This document shows, piece by piece, positions 36,441 through 43,730 of a stretch of DNA of 64,000 bases (its first letter is position 1; every line of letters begins with the position of its first letter). The notes beneath the pieces were generated by a model. It worked only from the letters and a program-made list of their open reading frames with translations. It was not told the origin of the DNA and did no database searches. The position numbers and the translations under genes are program-made. This DNA is from Paludibacter sp. 47-17 (GTDB lineage Bacteria > Bacteroidota > Bacteroidia > Bacteroidales > Paludibacteraceae): NCBI GenBank assembly GCA_001898935.1, contig MKVT01000009.1:124001-188000 (forward strand), given 5' to 3'.

Positions 36441-37742
36441 ATGATTTGGAACGAATATATTGAAGCGGCCGACCGCGACCGGCTTAAACGCCTGCAAAAC
36501 GAACGATTTGCCGAAATGATTGAACGTATCTATTATAAGGTACCGTTTTACCGCCGAAAACTTTCGGAGCTCGGCATCGAGCCGGGCGATATTAAAAGTA
36601 TCGACCAGCTGAAGGACCTGCCTTTCACGGTAAAGGACGACCTGCGCGACAATTATCCGTTCGGGATGTTCGCCGTACCACAACAACAGATCGTTCGCCT
36701 GCACGCTTCGAGCGGCACTACCGGCAAGCCCACGGTGGTGGGCTACACCCACGACGACCTTCATATGTGGAGCGAAGTAGTGGCCCGGTCGCTCACCATG
36801 GCGGGTGTTTCGCGGGCGGACAGTATACAGATCGCATACGGATACGGTTTATTCACGGGCGGACTGGGGCTGCATTATGGCGCCGAAAAGGTCGGGGCAT
36901 CGGTGATCCCTATTTCGGGCGGAAACACGCGCAAACAGCTGCAATTGCTGCAGGACTTCGGCTCCACGGTAATTGCCTGCACTCCTTCGTACGCCGCCCA
37001 TCTGGGCGAAAGCCTGGCCAAGGAAGGCCTCACCAAAGCCGACATCAAATTAAAAGCCGGTATATTCGGAGCTGAACCCTGGACCAACGAAATGCGTCGC
37101 CAGGTAGAAAGCTTGCTGGGCCTCAAAGCATTCGACATCTACGGGTTAAGTGAAATAATAGGCCCCGGAGTGGCCATGGAATGCGAACACCAGCAAGGCA
37201 TGCATATTTTTGAAGATCATTTCATACCCGAAATTATCGATCCCAACACCCTCGAAGTGTTGCCCTACGGCCAGGTGGGCGAACTGGTTTTCACCACCAT
37301 TACCAAAGAAGCGATGCCCCTGCTGCGCTACCGCACCCGCGACCTCACCCGGCTCACCGTCGAAAAATGCGCCTGCGGACGAACCCTGGTACGCATGGAC
37401 AAATGCCTCGGCCGCAGCGACGACATGCTCATCATCCGCGGCGTGAATGTGTTCCCTTCGCAAATCGAAGCTGTATTGCTCGAAATGAGCGAGGCCAGCC
37501 TGCACTACCAATTGGTGGTCGACCGCGAAAACAACCTCGACTCGCTCGAAATCATGGTCGAGATCGACGACCAGTTCTGGTCCGACGAAATACGTGCACT
37601 CGAAAACCTGCGCCGGCAAATTCAGCACAATATCGCCAGCGCACTCGGACTAACCGCCAAAATAACACTGGTTGAGCCCAACACCATCCCACGCTCCGAA
37701 GGTAAAGCCGTGCGGGTGATCGACAAGCGCAAACTGGTGTAA
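36441..37742 (+). CDS. paaK: Phenylacetate--CoA ligase
   Basis: PaaK activates phenylacetate (or indoleacetate and 4-hydroxyphenylacetate) with ATP and CoA. The 433-residue protein shows the AMP-binding P-loop [16 protein letters not shown] near residues 89-104, [13 protein letters not shown], the YRTRDLTRL hinge, and [18 protein letters not shown]. Located after iorAB, it links aryl acids to aryl-acetyl-CoA. With IorAB running in reverse this could form arylpyruvates; running forward the cluster would release energy from aromatic amino acids. Confidence 0.95.
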   Translation: MIWNEYIEAADRDRLKRLQNERFAEMIERIYYKVPFYRRKLSELGIEPGDIKSIDQLKDLPFTVKDDLRDNYPFGMFAVPQQQIVRLHASSGTTGKPTVVGYTHDDLHMWSEVVARSLTMAGVSRADSIQIAYGYGLFTGGLGLHYGAEKVGASVIPISGGNTRKQLQLLQDFGSTVIACTPSYAAHLGESLAKEGLTKADIKLKAGIFGAEPWTNEMRRQVESLLGLKAFDIYGLSEIIGPGVAMECEHQQGMHIFEDHFIPEIIDPNTLEVLPYGQVGELVFTTITKEAMPLLRYRTRDLTRLTVEKCACGRTLVRMDKCLGRSDDMLIIRGVNVFPSQIEAVLLEMSEASLHYQLVVDRENNLDSLEIMVEIDDQFWSDEIRALENLRRQIQHNIASALGLTAKITLVEPNTIPRSEGKAVRVIDKRKLV

Positions 37743-37781
37743 ACCATTGAAGTATCGTACAAACCTAAAACACACAACAAA

Positions 37782-38207
37782 ATGATAATCAAACAATTAT
37801 CCGTTTTCCTACAGAATAAAACCGGCCGTCTCACCGAACTCACCCGCAGCCTGTCGGAAAACAACATCAACATGACGGCCTTTAGCATTGCCGACACTGC
37901 CGACTTCGGCATCGTACGCTTTATCGTACCTCAACCCGAAGTGGCCGTACGAGTGTTGAAGGAAAAAGGATTTTCGGTCAACACGACCGATGTGGTTTGT
38001 CTCGTGGTGCCCAACGAACCCGGAGGCTTGTACCGGGCTTTGCAGGTATTGTCGGACAACGAAGTGCCGGTCGAATACATGTATGCATTTGCCAGCGAGA
38101 ACGGAGCCAGCGTCGTGATCCGTTCGTTGTCGTGCGATAAAGTAATCGAAGTACTCCAGGCCAACGAATTACAACTAATGAGGGCCAGCGAAATCTATAA
38201 ACTCTAA
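37782..38207 (+). CDS. Tandem ACT-domain protein
   Basis: This 141-residue protein consists of two ACT domains: IKQLSVFLQNKTGRLTELTR in the first half and VVPNEPGGLYRALQVLSDN from about residue 70. ACT domains bind amino acids. In Bacteroidota such a protein commonly follows paaK and iorAB. It probably senses an aromatic amino acid and regulates one of its neighbours, but the partner is not known. It starts 39 bases after paaK. Confidence 0.9.
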   Translation: MIIKQLSVFLQNKTGRLTELTRSLSENNINMTAFSIADTADFGIVRFIVPQPEVAVRVLKEKGFSVNTTDVVCLVVPNEPGGLYRALQVLSDNEVPVEYMYAFASENGASVVIRSLSCDKVIEVLQANELQLMRASEIYKL

Positions 38208-38212
38208 ACAAC

Positions 38213-39412
38213 ATGGTTCATTTTTCAACTTCAGTAGCCAGCCTGCGCTCGTCGGAAATCCGCGACCTGATGAGCCTGGCCAATAAACCGAACATGATTC
38301 TTTTCTCGGGAGGAATGCCCGACAACGATTTATTCCCCCTGCAGGAAGTGGATGCAATTTACAGGCGACTCACGGCGCGCGAGAAACAGATAGCGCTGCA
38401 GTACGGCCCTACACCCGGCTTACCCCAACTGCTCGACTCCCTCTCGGGATTTCTCCGCGACAAAGGACTGCCCGTCGACACCAACAAATTGCTCATCACC
38501 ACCGGTTCGTTGCAAGCCATCAACATTCTCGGGCACGCATTCATCGATCCGGGCGACACCATACTGGTCGAAAACCCGTGTTTCATTGGAGCCATCTCGG
38601 CTTTCCGCTCGTATCAGGCCAATATTGTATCCATACCGCTTACTCCTGCCGGCATCGATACGGAAGCATTAGGCCGCACGCTCGACACCTTGGAAGCGGC
38701 ACCTAAATTCCTGTACCTCACCCCCAACTTCCACAATCCGGCCGGAACACTGTATCACCGCGACACCAAGCTCAGGCTCATCGAGTTGTTGCGCGACCGA
38801 AACATACCGCTTATTGAAGACGATGCCTATAGCGAATTGTATTTCCACGACGAAGACCGGGAGCACCTGCAAACCCTCAAATCGATGAATCCCGAGGGCC
38901 TGGATATCTGTTACACCGGATCGTTTTCAAAAATCCTCGGTCCCGGACTCCGCCTGGGCTGGATGCTGGTACCCGACGAAATATACCGGAAATGCGAACT
39001 CATCAAGCAATCGATCGATGCCTGCTCACCCAGCTTCACGCAAATGATCGCCCATAAATTCCTGGAAAGCGGTGCATACCTGCCCTACCTCAACCGGATC
39101 CGGGCCGAATACAAGCGGCGGGCCGAAGCCATGACACAGCTGCTCAACGCACAACTGCCCGAAGGATGCACGTTCACCGCGCCCAGGGGCGGCTTTTACA
39201 TCTGGATACAACTGCCCGGTGGGGCCGACTCGACCAATATCCTGAAACGGGCCATCGACAAAGGAGTCGTATTTGTATCGGGAAAAACCTTTGATCCGCA
39301 CGGAATGCGTAACGATCGCATCAGGCTATCGTTTTGCAACAGTTCGGTCGAAAAAATAAACGAAGGAATACCACTGGTCGTCGAATCCATTCGCGAAGAA
39401 TTAATGCTCTAA
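38213..39412 (+). CDS. PLP-dependent aminotransferase (2-aminoadipate/aromatic type)
   Basis: A 399-residue fold-type I enzyme of the MocR/LysN-like subgroup, without a GntR domain. Features are ISFSGG-like MILFSGGMPDNDLFP near the N terminus, LYLTPNFHNPAG, EDDAYSEL, and the PLP lysine in SFSKILGPGLRLGW. It follows the ACT gene by 5 bases, so the likely substrates are Phe, Tyr or Trp, feeding arylpyruvates to IorAB. The subgroup also includes 2-aminoadipate enzymes. Confidence 0.88.
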   Translation: MVHFSTSVASLRSSEIRDLMSLANKPNMILFSGGMPDNDLFPLQEVDAIYRRLTAREKQIALQYGPTPGLPQLLDSLSGFLRDKGLPVDTNKLLITTGSLQAINILGHAFIDPGDTILVENPCFIGAISAFRSYQANIVSIPLTPAGIDTEALGRTLDTLEAAPKFLYLTPNFHNPAGTLYHRDTKLRLIELLRDRNIPLIEDDAYSELYFHDEDREHLQTLKSMNPEGLDICYTGSFSKILGPGLRLGWMLVPDEIYRKCELIKQSIDACSPSFTQMIAHKFLESGAYLPYLNRIRAEYKRRAEAMTQLLNAQLPEGCTFTAPRGGFYIWIQLPGGADSTNILKRAIDKGVVFVSGKTFDPHGMRNDRIRLSFCNSSVEKINEGIPLVVESIREELML

Positions 39413-39417
39413 GCTTA

Positions 39418-40203
39418 TCAATCGATTAATTTCTCGAGTTTTTCCAGTTGTTGATTCAGGTTGTCGATATACGAATCGGGGATATCGAGCAAATCGATCT
39501 GATAAGTTAAGTGCGGATTGGTTTTCAAATTCCCATCGAGACTACCGTAACGAACAAATTTTAACAGCAGCATCAGGGCCACCGGCACCGCAATAAGCGC
39601 TAAACCCAGGGTGGGAGAAATGGTTTGCGCCACATATAAAAACATGCCGGTGATCGTGGTGGCGCCGGCCAATATCAGGAGTACGATAAATTCGACACGC
39701 AACCTGAGCTGACGTTTTTTCAACATCGAAGCAGTTTGCTTTTTCGATAAGGATTTGGTTTTCTCTTTATTGAGTTCGGCTACATAATCGACCAGTTGTT
39801 GCTTTACGACCACGCTCTGATCTTTGAGCTGGGATACAACGGCAGGACATTCGAGCATGTGCAGCAATAAAACACGCGGGAATGGCGAATATTCGACCAC
39901 CCCTTTGATTATTCTCATCAGGTACTGATAGGTTGCCATCGATTTCTGACGTAAATACGTATTAGCCTGCTCCAGGAATTCGAGCATATTAGCCGAACCG
40001 GCCAATTCGTTTAAAGTGGATTTTAGTTGCACCGAACCGCTTTCGTAATCGAGAATCAGCGTATCGGCAATGAGTTGTAACCGTATTGCCGATAAATCCT
40101 GGGGGGTTCTTCGGATCAAACTTTCATTCCAGAGTTTTCCACAATTCAGACACAATTCGTTTTTTTCATGCGTATCAGTGGAGCAAACTAAACATTTTGA
40201 CAT
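39418..40203 (-). CDS. Zinc-ribbon membrane protein of unknown function
   Basis: This 261-residue protein starts with a zinc ribbon (CLVC at residues 4-7, CLNC near 18-21, then W). A helical region follows (about 40-165), then two membrane helices (about 172-215) and a C-terminal tail with a Leu/Glu heptad (YIDNLNQQLEKLEKLID). I do not recognise a named family. A promoter -7 box at 40300-40307 excludes the upstream in-frame ATG at 40302 and supports 40203. Shortened, split versions of both ends lie at 31765-32182. It converges with the aromatic cluster. Confidence 0.75.
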   Translation of the reverse strand: MSKCLVCSTDTHEKNELCLNCGKLWNESLIRRTPQDLSAIRLQLIADTLILDYESGSVQLKSTLNELAGSANMLEFLEQANTYLRQKSMATYQYLMRIIKGVVEYSPFPRVLLLHMLECPAVVSQLKDQSVVVKQQLVDYVAELNKEKTKSLSKKQTASMLKKRQLRLRVEFIVLLILAGATTITGMFLYVAQTISPTLGLALIAVPVALMLLLKFVRYGSLDGNLKTNPHLTYQIDLLDIPDSYIDNLNQQLEKLEKLID

Positions 40204-40299
40204 ATATTGACTCGTTTTTAGGGTAAAAATAACAGAAACGGTAACGATTAGTAATTTTAAGTTTATACAATATGCGTTGTTTATCAACATTTTAGCTAA

Positions 40300-40307
40300 C
40301 AAAGATA
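40300..40307 (-). promoter_or_regulatory. -7 promoter element of the zinc-ribbon gene
   Basis: On the minus strand TATCTTTG matches TAnnTTTG, about 95 bases before the ATG at 40203. Confidence 0.5.
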
Positions 40308-40420
40308 CAGTTTCGGATGAATTAAATCGTTTTTTTTACATTAAATTTTTATATAAATATTGTTAAGAAAGGAATATCCGCCATCCCGATCGATTATCCG
40401 GCAAAATCGGCAGAATTGCT

Positions 40421-40428
40421 TATCTTTG
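40421..40428 (+). promoter_or_regulatory. -7 promoter element of mntP
   Basis: TATCTTTG matches TAnnTTTG and lies 26 bases before the ATG at 40455. Confidence 0.6.
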
Positions 40429-40454
40429 CAGTTCGAAAAAATTATGAGCATCCG

Positions 40455-41015
40455 ATGAACTTATATTCCCTGTTTCTGATCGCCCTCAGTTTATCGTTCG
40501 ACACCTTTGCAGTTTCGGTAAGTGCCGGTTTATGTAAGAAAGACATCCGGTTTTTCCCGGCTACCCGGATTGCACTAACCCTGGCTGTTTTTCAGGGAGC
40601 AATGCCTGTAGCGGGTTGGATAGGCGGCAGTCAGTTTGCCCGGATAATCGGCGATTACGATCATTGGATATCGCTGACACTGTTTAGTCTCATCGGTTTA
40701 AAAATGATTGTTGAAGCGTTTAAGAATCCCGACGAAAAATCGTTCAACCCGCTTCAGCGCACCGTTATCCTGGGCATTGCCCTGGCAACCAGTATCGATG
40801 CATTGGTAGTGGGGGTAAGTATGGCCTTCTTCACCGTCGATATTCTGTTGGCAGCAACGATTATTGGTATTGTTACCTTTTTTGCGGCCATGATCGGCAT
40901 GTTGCTCGGAAAACATGTAAACGGCCGGTTCGGCCGAAAAGTAGAAATCCTGGGAGGCATCATCCTGATCGGCATCGGGATTCAGATCCTGTTTCAGCAT
41001 CTGGATGCACACTGA
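40455..41015 (+). CDS. mntP: Manganese efflux pump MntP
   Basis: MntP exports Mn2+ and protects against manganese toxicity. The 186-residue protein has six membrane helices in two related halves, each with the signature aspartate: LSFDTFAVSVSAGL in helix 1 and ATSIDALVVGVSMAF in helix 4. The start at 40455 follows the promoter; an ATG at 40416 lies upstream of it. No manganese riboswitch was recognised in the short leader. Confidence 0.93.
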   Translation: MNLYSLFLIALSLSFDTFAVSVSAGLCKKDIRFFPATRIALTLAVFQGAMPVAGWIGGSQFARIIGDYDHWISLTLFSLIGLKMIVEAFKNPDEKSFNPLQRTVILGIALATSIDALVVGVSMAFFTVDILLAATIIGIVTFFAAMIGMLLGKHVNGRFGRKVEILGGIILIGIGIQILFQHLDAH

Positions 41016-41054
41016 TCGATTAATTAGTAAAACAGCCCTTTAAATTTATCACGT

Positions 41055-42245
41055 ATGAATTCGTTCAATTCCTTACTGCTTACTGCTTTTGTTCTTATCG
41101 CCCCTGTTCATGCCACCGCGTCGCTTCGCTTCACGGTAAGCAATCCCAACCCGGTAGCTGTAGGCAATGCTCCGGTAATTGTATCGGCCGCCACTTTTCC
41201 GGGCTTCACCTTTAGCGACGCGAACTACTGTATTAAAGTAAACGGCAAAAAAACAGCTTATCAGGCCGATGATCTGAATGGCGACGGCAAGCCCGACGAA
41301 TTGGTTTTTCTGGTCGACCTTGCCGCCGGCGCCAGGGCTAAAGTAAGCCTGAGTCGCACCCGGAGAAAACCTGTAGCGGCAGAACCTCAGGTAGTTGCGA
41401 GTCTGATCAGGAAAAGCGACACGGGAGAGTGGCAACATGTAAAAGAAGCTACTTCGACCCGCAACGACATGTACAACCGCATGCATCACCATGGTGTGGC
41501 CTTCGAATCGGATAAAATGGCGTATCGTATTTATTTCGACAATAAAAGTACGATCGATGTATACGGCAAGAAGGAATACAGGCTGGAATTGCGCGACACC
41601 TGGTGGTATCCTACCGGCGAACAACTGGCGGAAGGATATGGCGACGATATTCTGCTGGTTTCGGGCTGGGTAGGTGTTGGCAGTCTGAAGGGCTGGAATG
41701 GCAGGATGCAGCATATCGACAAATTCGGCCGCCGCACCCAGCGGATTCTGGCGGGTGGTCCGCTACGCACAGTGGTAGAGAGCGAAGTAGAGGATTGGGA
41801 GTACGAGGGTACGAAATCGAAGGTCACGGTGCGTTATATTTTATATGCCGGACATCGCGATGTGATTGCCGAAGTGCGTTCGGACCATTCGCTGAAGGCA
41901 GTGGCCACGGGCGTGCAGCAAATAGGGGGCGGCGAACTTATTTCGTCGCCTACGCTGGTTGGTTCGTGGGGAAGCTGGTATCCGCAGCCCGACACCGTAA
42001 AATATGCGAAGGAAACCGTAGGCCTTGGCCTCTATATGCCAGCAAAGATGGGCGGGCAACAACATACCGACGGGGTAAACAACCTGATCCTGGCGCCTGT
42101 AAAATCCGGCGAAGTACTTACTTATTACTTCACCACGGTAGCTGCTAAAGAAAACAAGCAACCGGTTCAGGATGCAAAAGCCTTTTTCGAGTACCTTGCC
42201 GAATGGAGCAAAGGCCTCGAACCCCTGCAAATTATCAGGAAATAG
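41055..42245 (+). CDS. Exported DUF4861 protein
   Basis: This 396-residue protein has a signal peptide (residues 1 to about 20) and the DUF4861 core: NRMHHHGVAFESDKMAYRIYF (about 142-162), TIDVYGKKEYRLE, and DDILLVSGWVGVGSL. Proteins with this domain often occur in loci for pectin or rhamnogalacturonan use, sometimes beside unsaturated glucuronyl hydrolases. The activity is not established to my knowledge. It follows mntP by 39 bases and converges with an AraC-type regulator, the stops being 1 base apart. Confidence 0.85.
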   Translation: MNSFNSLLLTAFVLIAPVHATASLRFTVSNPNPVAVGNAPVIVSAATFPGFTFSDANYCIKVNGKKTAYQADDLNGDGKPDELVFLVDLAAGARAKVSLSRTRRKPVAAEPQVVASLIRKSDTGEWQHVKEATSTRNDMYNRMHHHGVAFESDKMAYRIYFDNKSTIDVYGKKEYRLELRDTWWYPTGEQLAEGYGDDILLVSGWVGVGSLKGWNGRMQHIDKFGRRTQRILAGGPLRTVVESEVEDWEYEGTKSKVTVRYILYAGHRDVIAEVRSDHSLKAVATGVQQIGGGELISSPTLVGSWGSWYPQPDTVKYAKETVGLGLYMPAKMGGQQHTDGVNNLILAPVKSGEVLTYYFTTVAAKENKQPVQDAKAFFEYLAEWSKGLEPLQIIRK

Positions 42246-42246
42246 C

Positions 42247-43434
42247 TCAGGCCTTCACTCTGCCGTTCAATTTACGCCAATCGCCCGGAGCCATGCCGGT
42301 TTCTTTTTTGAAAACCCGGTAAAAGGAGCTTTCGCTCGGGAAACCTGCCCGGTTGGCAATTTCGGCAATGCTCAACAAGGAATATTCGGGCGCCATCAAC
42401 ATCATTTTGGCTTCCTGAAAACGGTACTGATTGATAAGATCACTGAACGATTTTCCGTACACCTGGTTAATAAGACGCGACACATAAGTCCGGTTGGTAT
42501 GAAGCTTAACCGACACATCGACGACGCGTAAGTCTTTTTTAGTGTACATTTTCTCATCGTCGAGCAAGAACTGTAATTTGCGCTGCAAATCGAGCTGCTG
42601 TGCCTTTGAAAACACAAAATCGGGTTCGTTTTCGGCATATAATTCCTCTTCGTACGAAGGAGCATTTTCGTCGGTGCGCAAATCGGAGGCCGTAAAGCGC
42701 TGATTATAACTCACATACCCCACTAAAAACAACAAAACACTAAATACCGCCGAAGGAATCACCAGCAACTCATCCGACAAAAAGAACGTACGGCCGAGTA
42801 CATTGGCCAGGATCGAGAAAACCGAGAAAAAGGCGAAACTGCACAGCAGCATTTTAATCAGACGCAATTCTTTACCCTCGGTATCGGCATTATAGTTTTT
42901 AACCTTCTCGTCGAACTGGATGATCAAACGGCTTCCGATGGTCAGGATCAGAACAAGTTGCAACGTAAATATTACAGGGATAAGCCGGTAGCGAAGCAGT
43001 TGAAGATTGCCGAGCATCGACAGCTGAACACCGGGCGACTCCTCGTATAAAACCTGCCGGATAAACGAACCGGACTCCGCCGGCCCCATGAGGAGATACA
43101 ATACAGCCGATGCGGCACCGGTTAAGAAAGCAGGCAGTAAGAAAAGAAAATAGACCGGCCGGAAACTGACTTCGCGCGTCAAATAGAGGATATAAAGAAA
43201 ATAGAGGGGATAAACCGCCAGGGTAGCAAAGCTGTATAGCGAATCGAAATACAGATAGAGGTCGTATTCATAATTAAAATACAGGGCATGCGACAGATAG
43301 AGCAGGAAGGCCACGCCAAAGAAAGTGGCCAGAATATACCGGATGAATTTGTTCCTATTAACGTCGGTTAGCAACATCACCATCCAGAACAGAGCCACGA
43401 ACATCGGCAATAATGAGAAAGCTGTTTTGAGCAT
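42247..43434 (-). CDS. Membrane-bound AraC-family regulator
   Basis: The first 240 residues of this 395-residue protein hold about seven membrane helices; residues about 285-390 are an AraC DNA-binding domain with two helix-turn-helix units (LHTNRTYVSRLINQVYG and SIAEIANRAGFPSESSFYRVFKKETGMAPGDWRK). Such 7TM-AraC regulators are common in Bacteroidota and are presumed to sense a signal in the membrane. Its target is not evident; nearby DUF4861 and T9SS genes are candidates. A promoter lies at 43455-43462. Confidence 0.9.
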   Translation of the reverse strand: MLKTAFSLLPMFVALFWMVMLLTDVNRNKFIRYILATFFGVAFLLYLSHALYFNYEYDLYLYFDSLYSFATLAVYPLYFLYILYLTREVSFRPVYFLFLLPAFLTGAASAVLYLLMGPAESGSFIRQVLYEESPGVQLSMLGNLQLLRYRLIPVIFTLQLVLILTIGSRLIIQFDEKVKNYNADTEGKELRLIKMLLCSFAFFSVFSILANVLGRTFFLSDELLVIPSAVFSVLLFLVGYVSYNQRFTASDLRTDENAPSYEEELYAENEPDFVFSKAQQLDLQRKLQFLLDDEKMYTKKDLRVVDVSVKLHTNRTYVSRLINQVYGKSFSDLINQYRFQEAKMMLMAPEYSLLSIAEIANRAGFPSESSFYRVFKKETGMAPGDWRKLNGRVKA

Positions 43435-43454
43435 AAGCTATCTTAATTATGACG

Positions 43455-43462
43455 CAAAGATA
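43455..43462 (-). promoter_or_regulatory. -7 promoter element of the AraC-type gene
   Basis: On the minus strand TATCTTTG matches TAnnTTTG, about 20 bases before the ATG at 43434. Confidence 0.55.
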
Positions 43463-43571
43463 CAATCAATACTCTATATATACTCTCAAAACGTGTATTT
43501 TTTCTCCCAAAACATAAAAAGATAGCTCCAAAAGATGGAAAACCGGAAGTTTCGGCATACCTTTGCAGGCA

Positions 43572-43711
43572 TCAATACCGATTCATTGCACACTTTTCGA
43601 CTAAACCATGATGATAGCCATTACAGGAACTTGAAGGTCCCTGTTGCGATGTAACAATCAATGTGCAGTATGAAATTAAAAAGCCACCTCTTTTCCGGAG
43701 GTGGCTTTTTT
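43572..43711 (+). ncRNA. Candidate small RNA
   Basis: TACCTTTG (43558-43565) matches the -7 element on the plus strand, and no ORF follows. A strong intrinsic terminator stands at 43678-43711. A transcript of about 140 bases between them would contain a second imperfect hairpin (ACAGG...CCTGT around 43624-43646). The call rests on promoter plus terminator only; the terminator may simply serve the convergent T9SS gene. Confidence 0.3.
43678..43711. terminator. Bidirectional intrinsic terminator
   Basis: A perfect 13-bp stem (43678-43690 with 43698-43710, 7-base loop) starts with an A run and ends with a T run, so it can terminate on both strands. It lies 20 bases beyond the stop of the T9SS-exported protein gene. 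Confidence 0.9.
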
Positions 43712-43730
43712 ATGTAAGACCTGAAACCGG

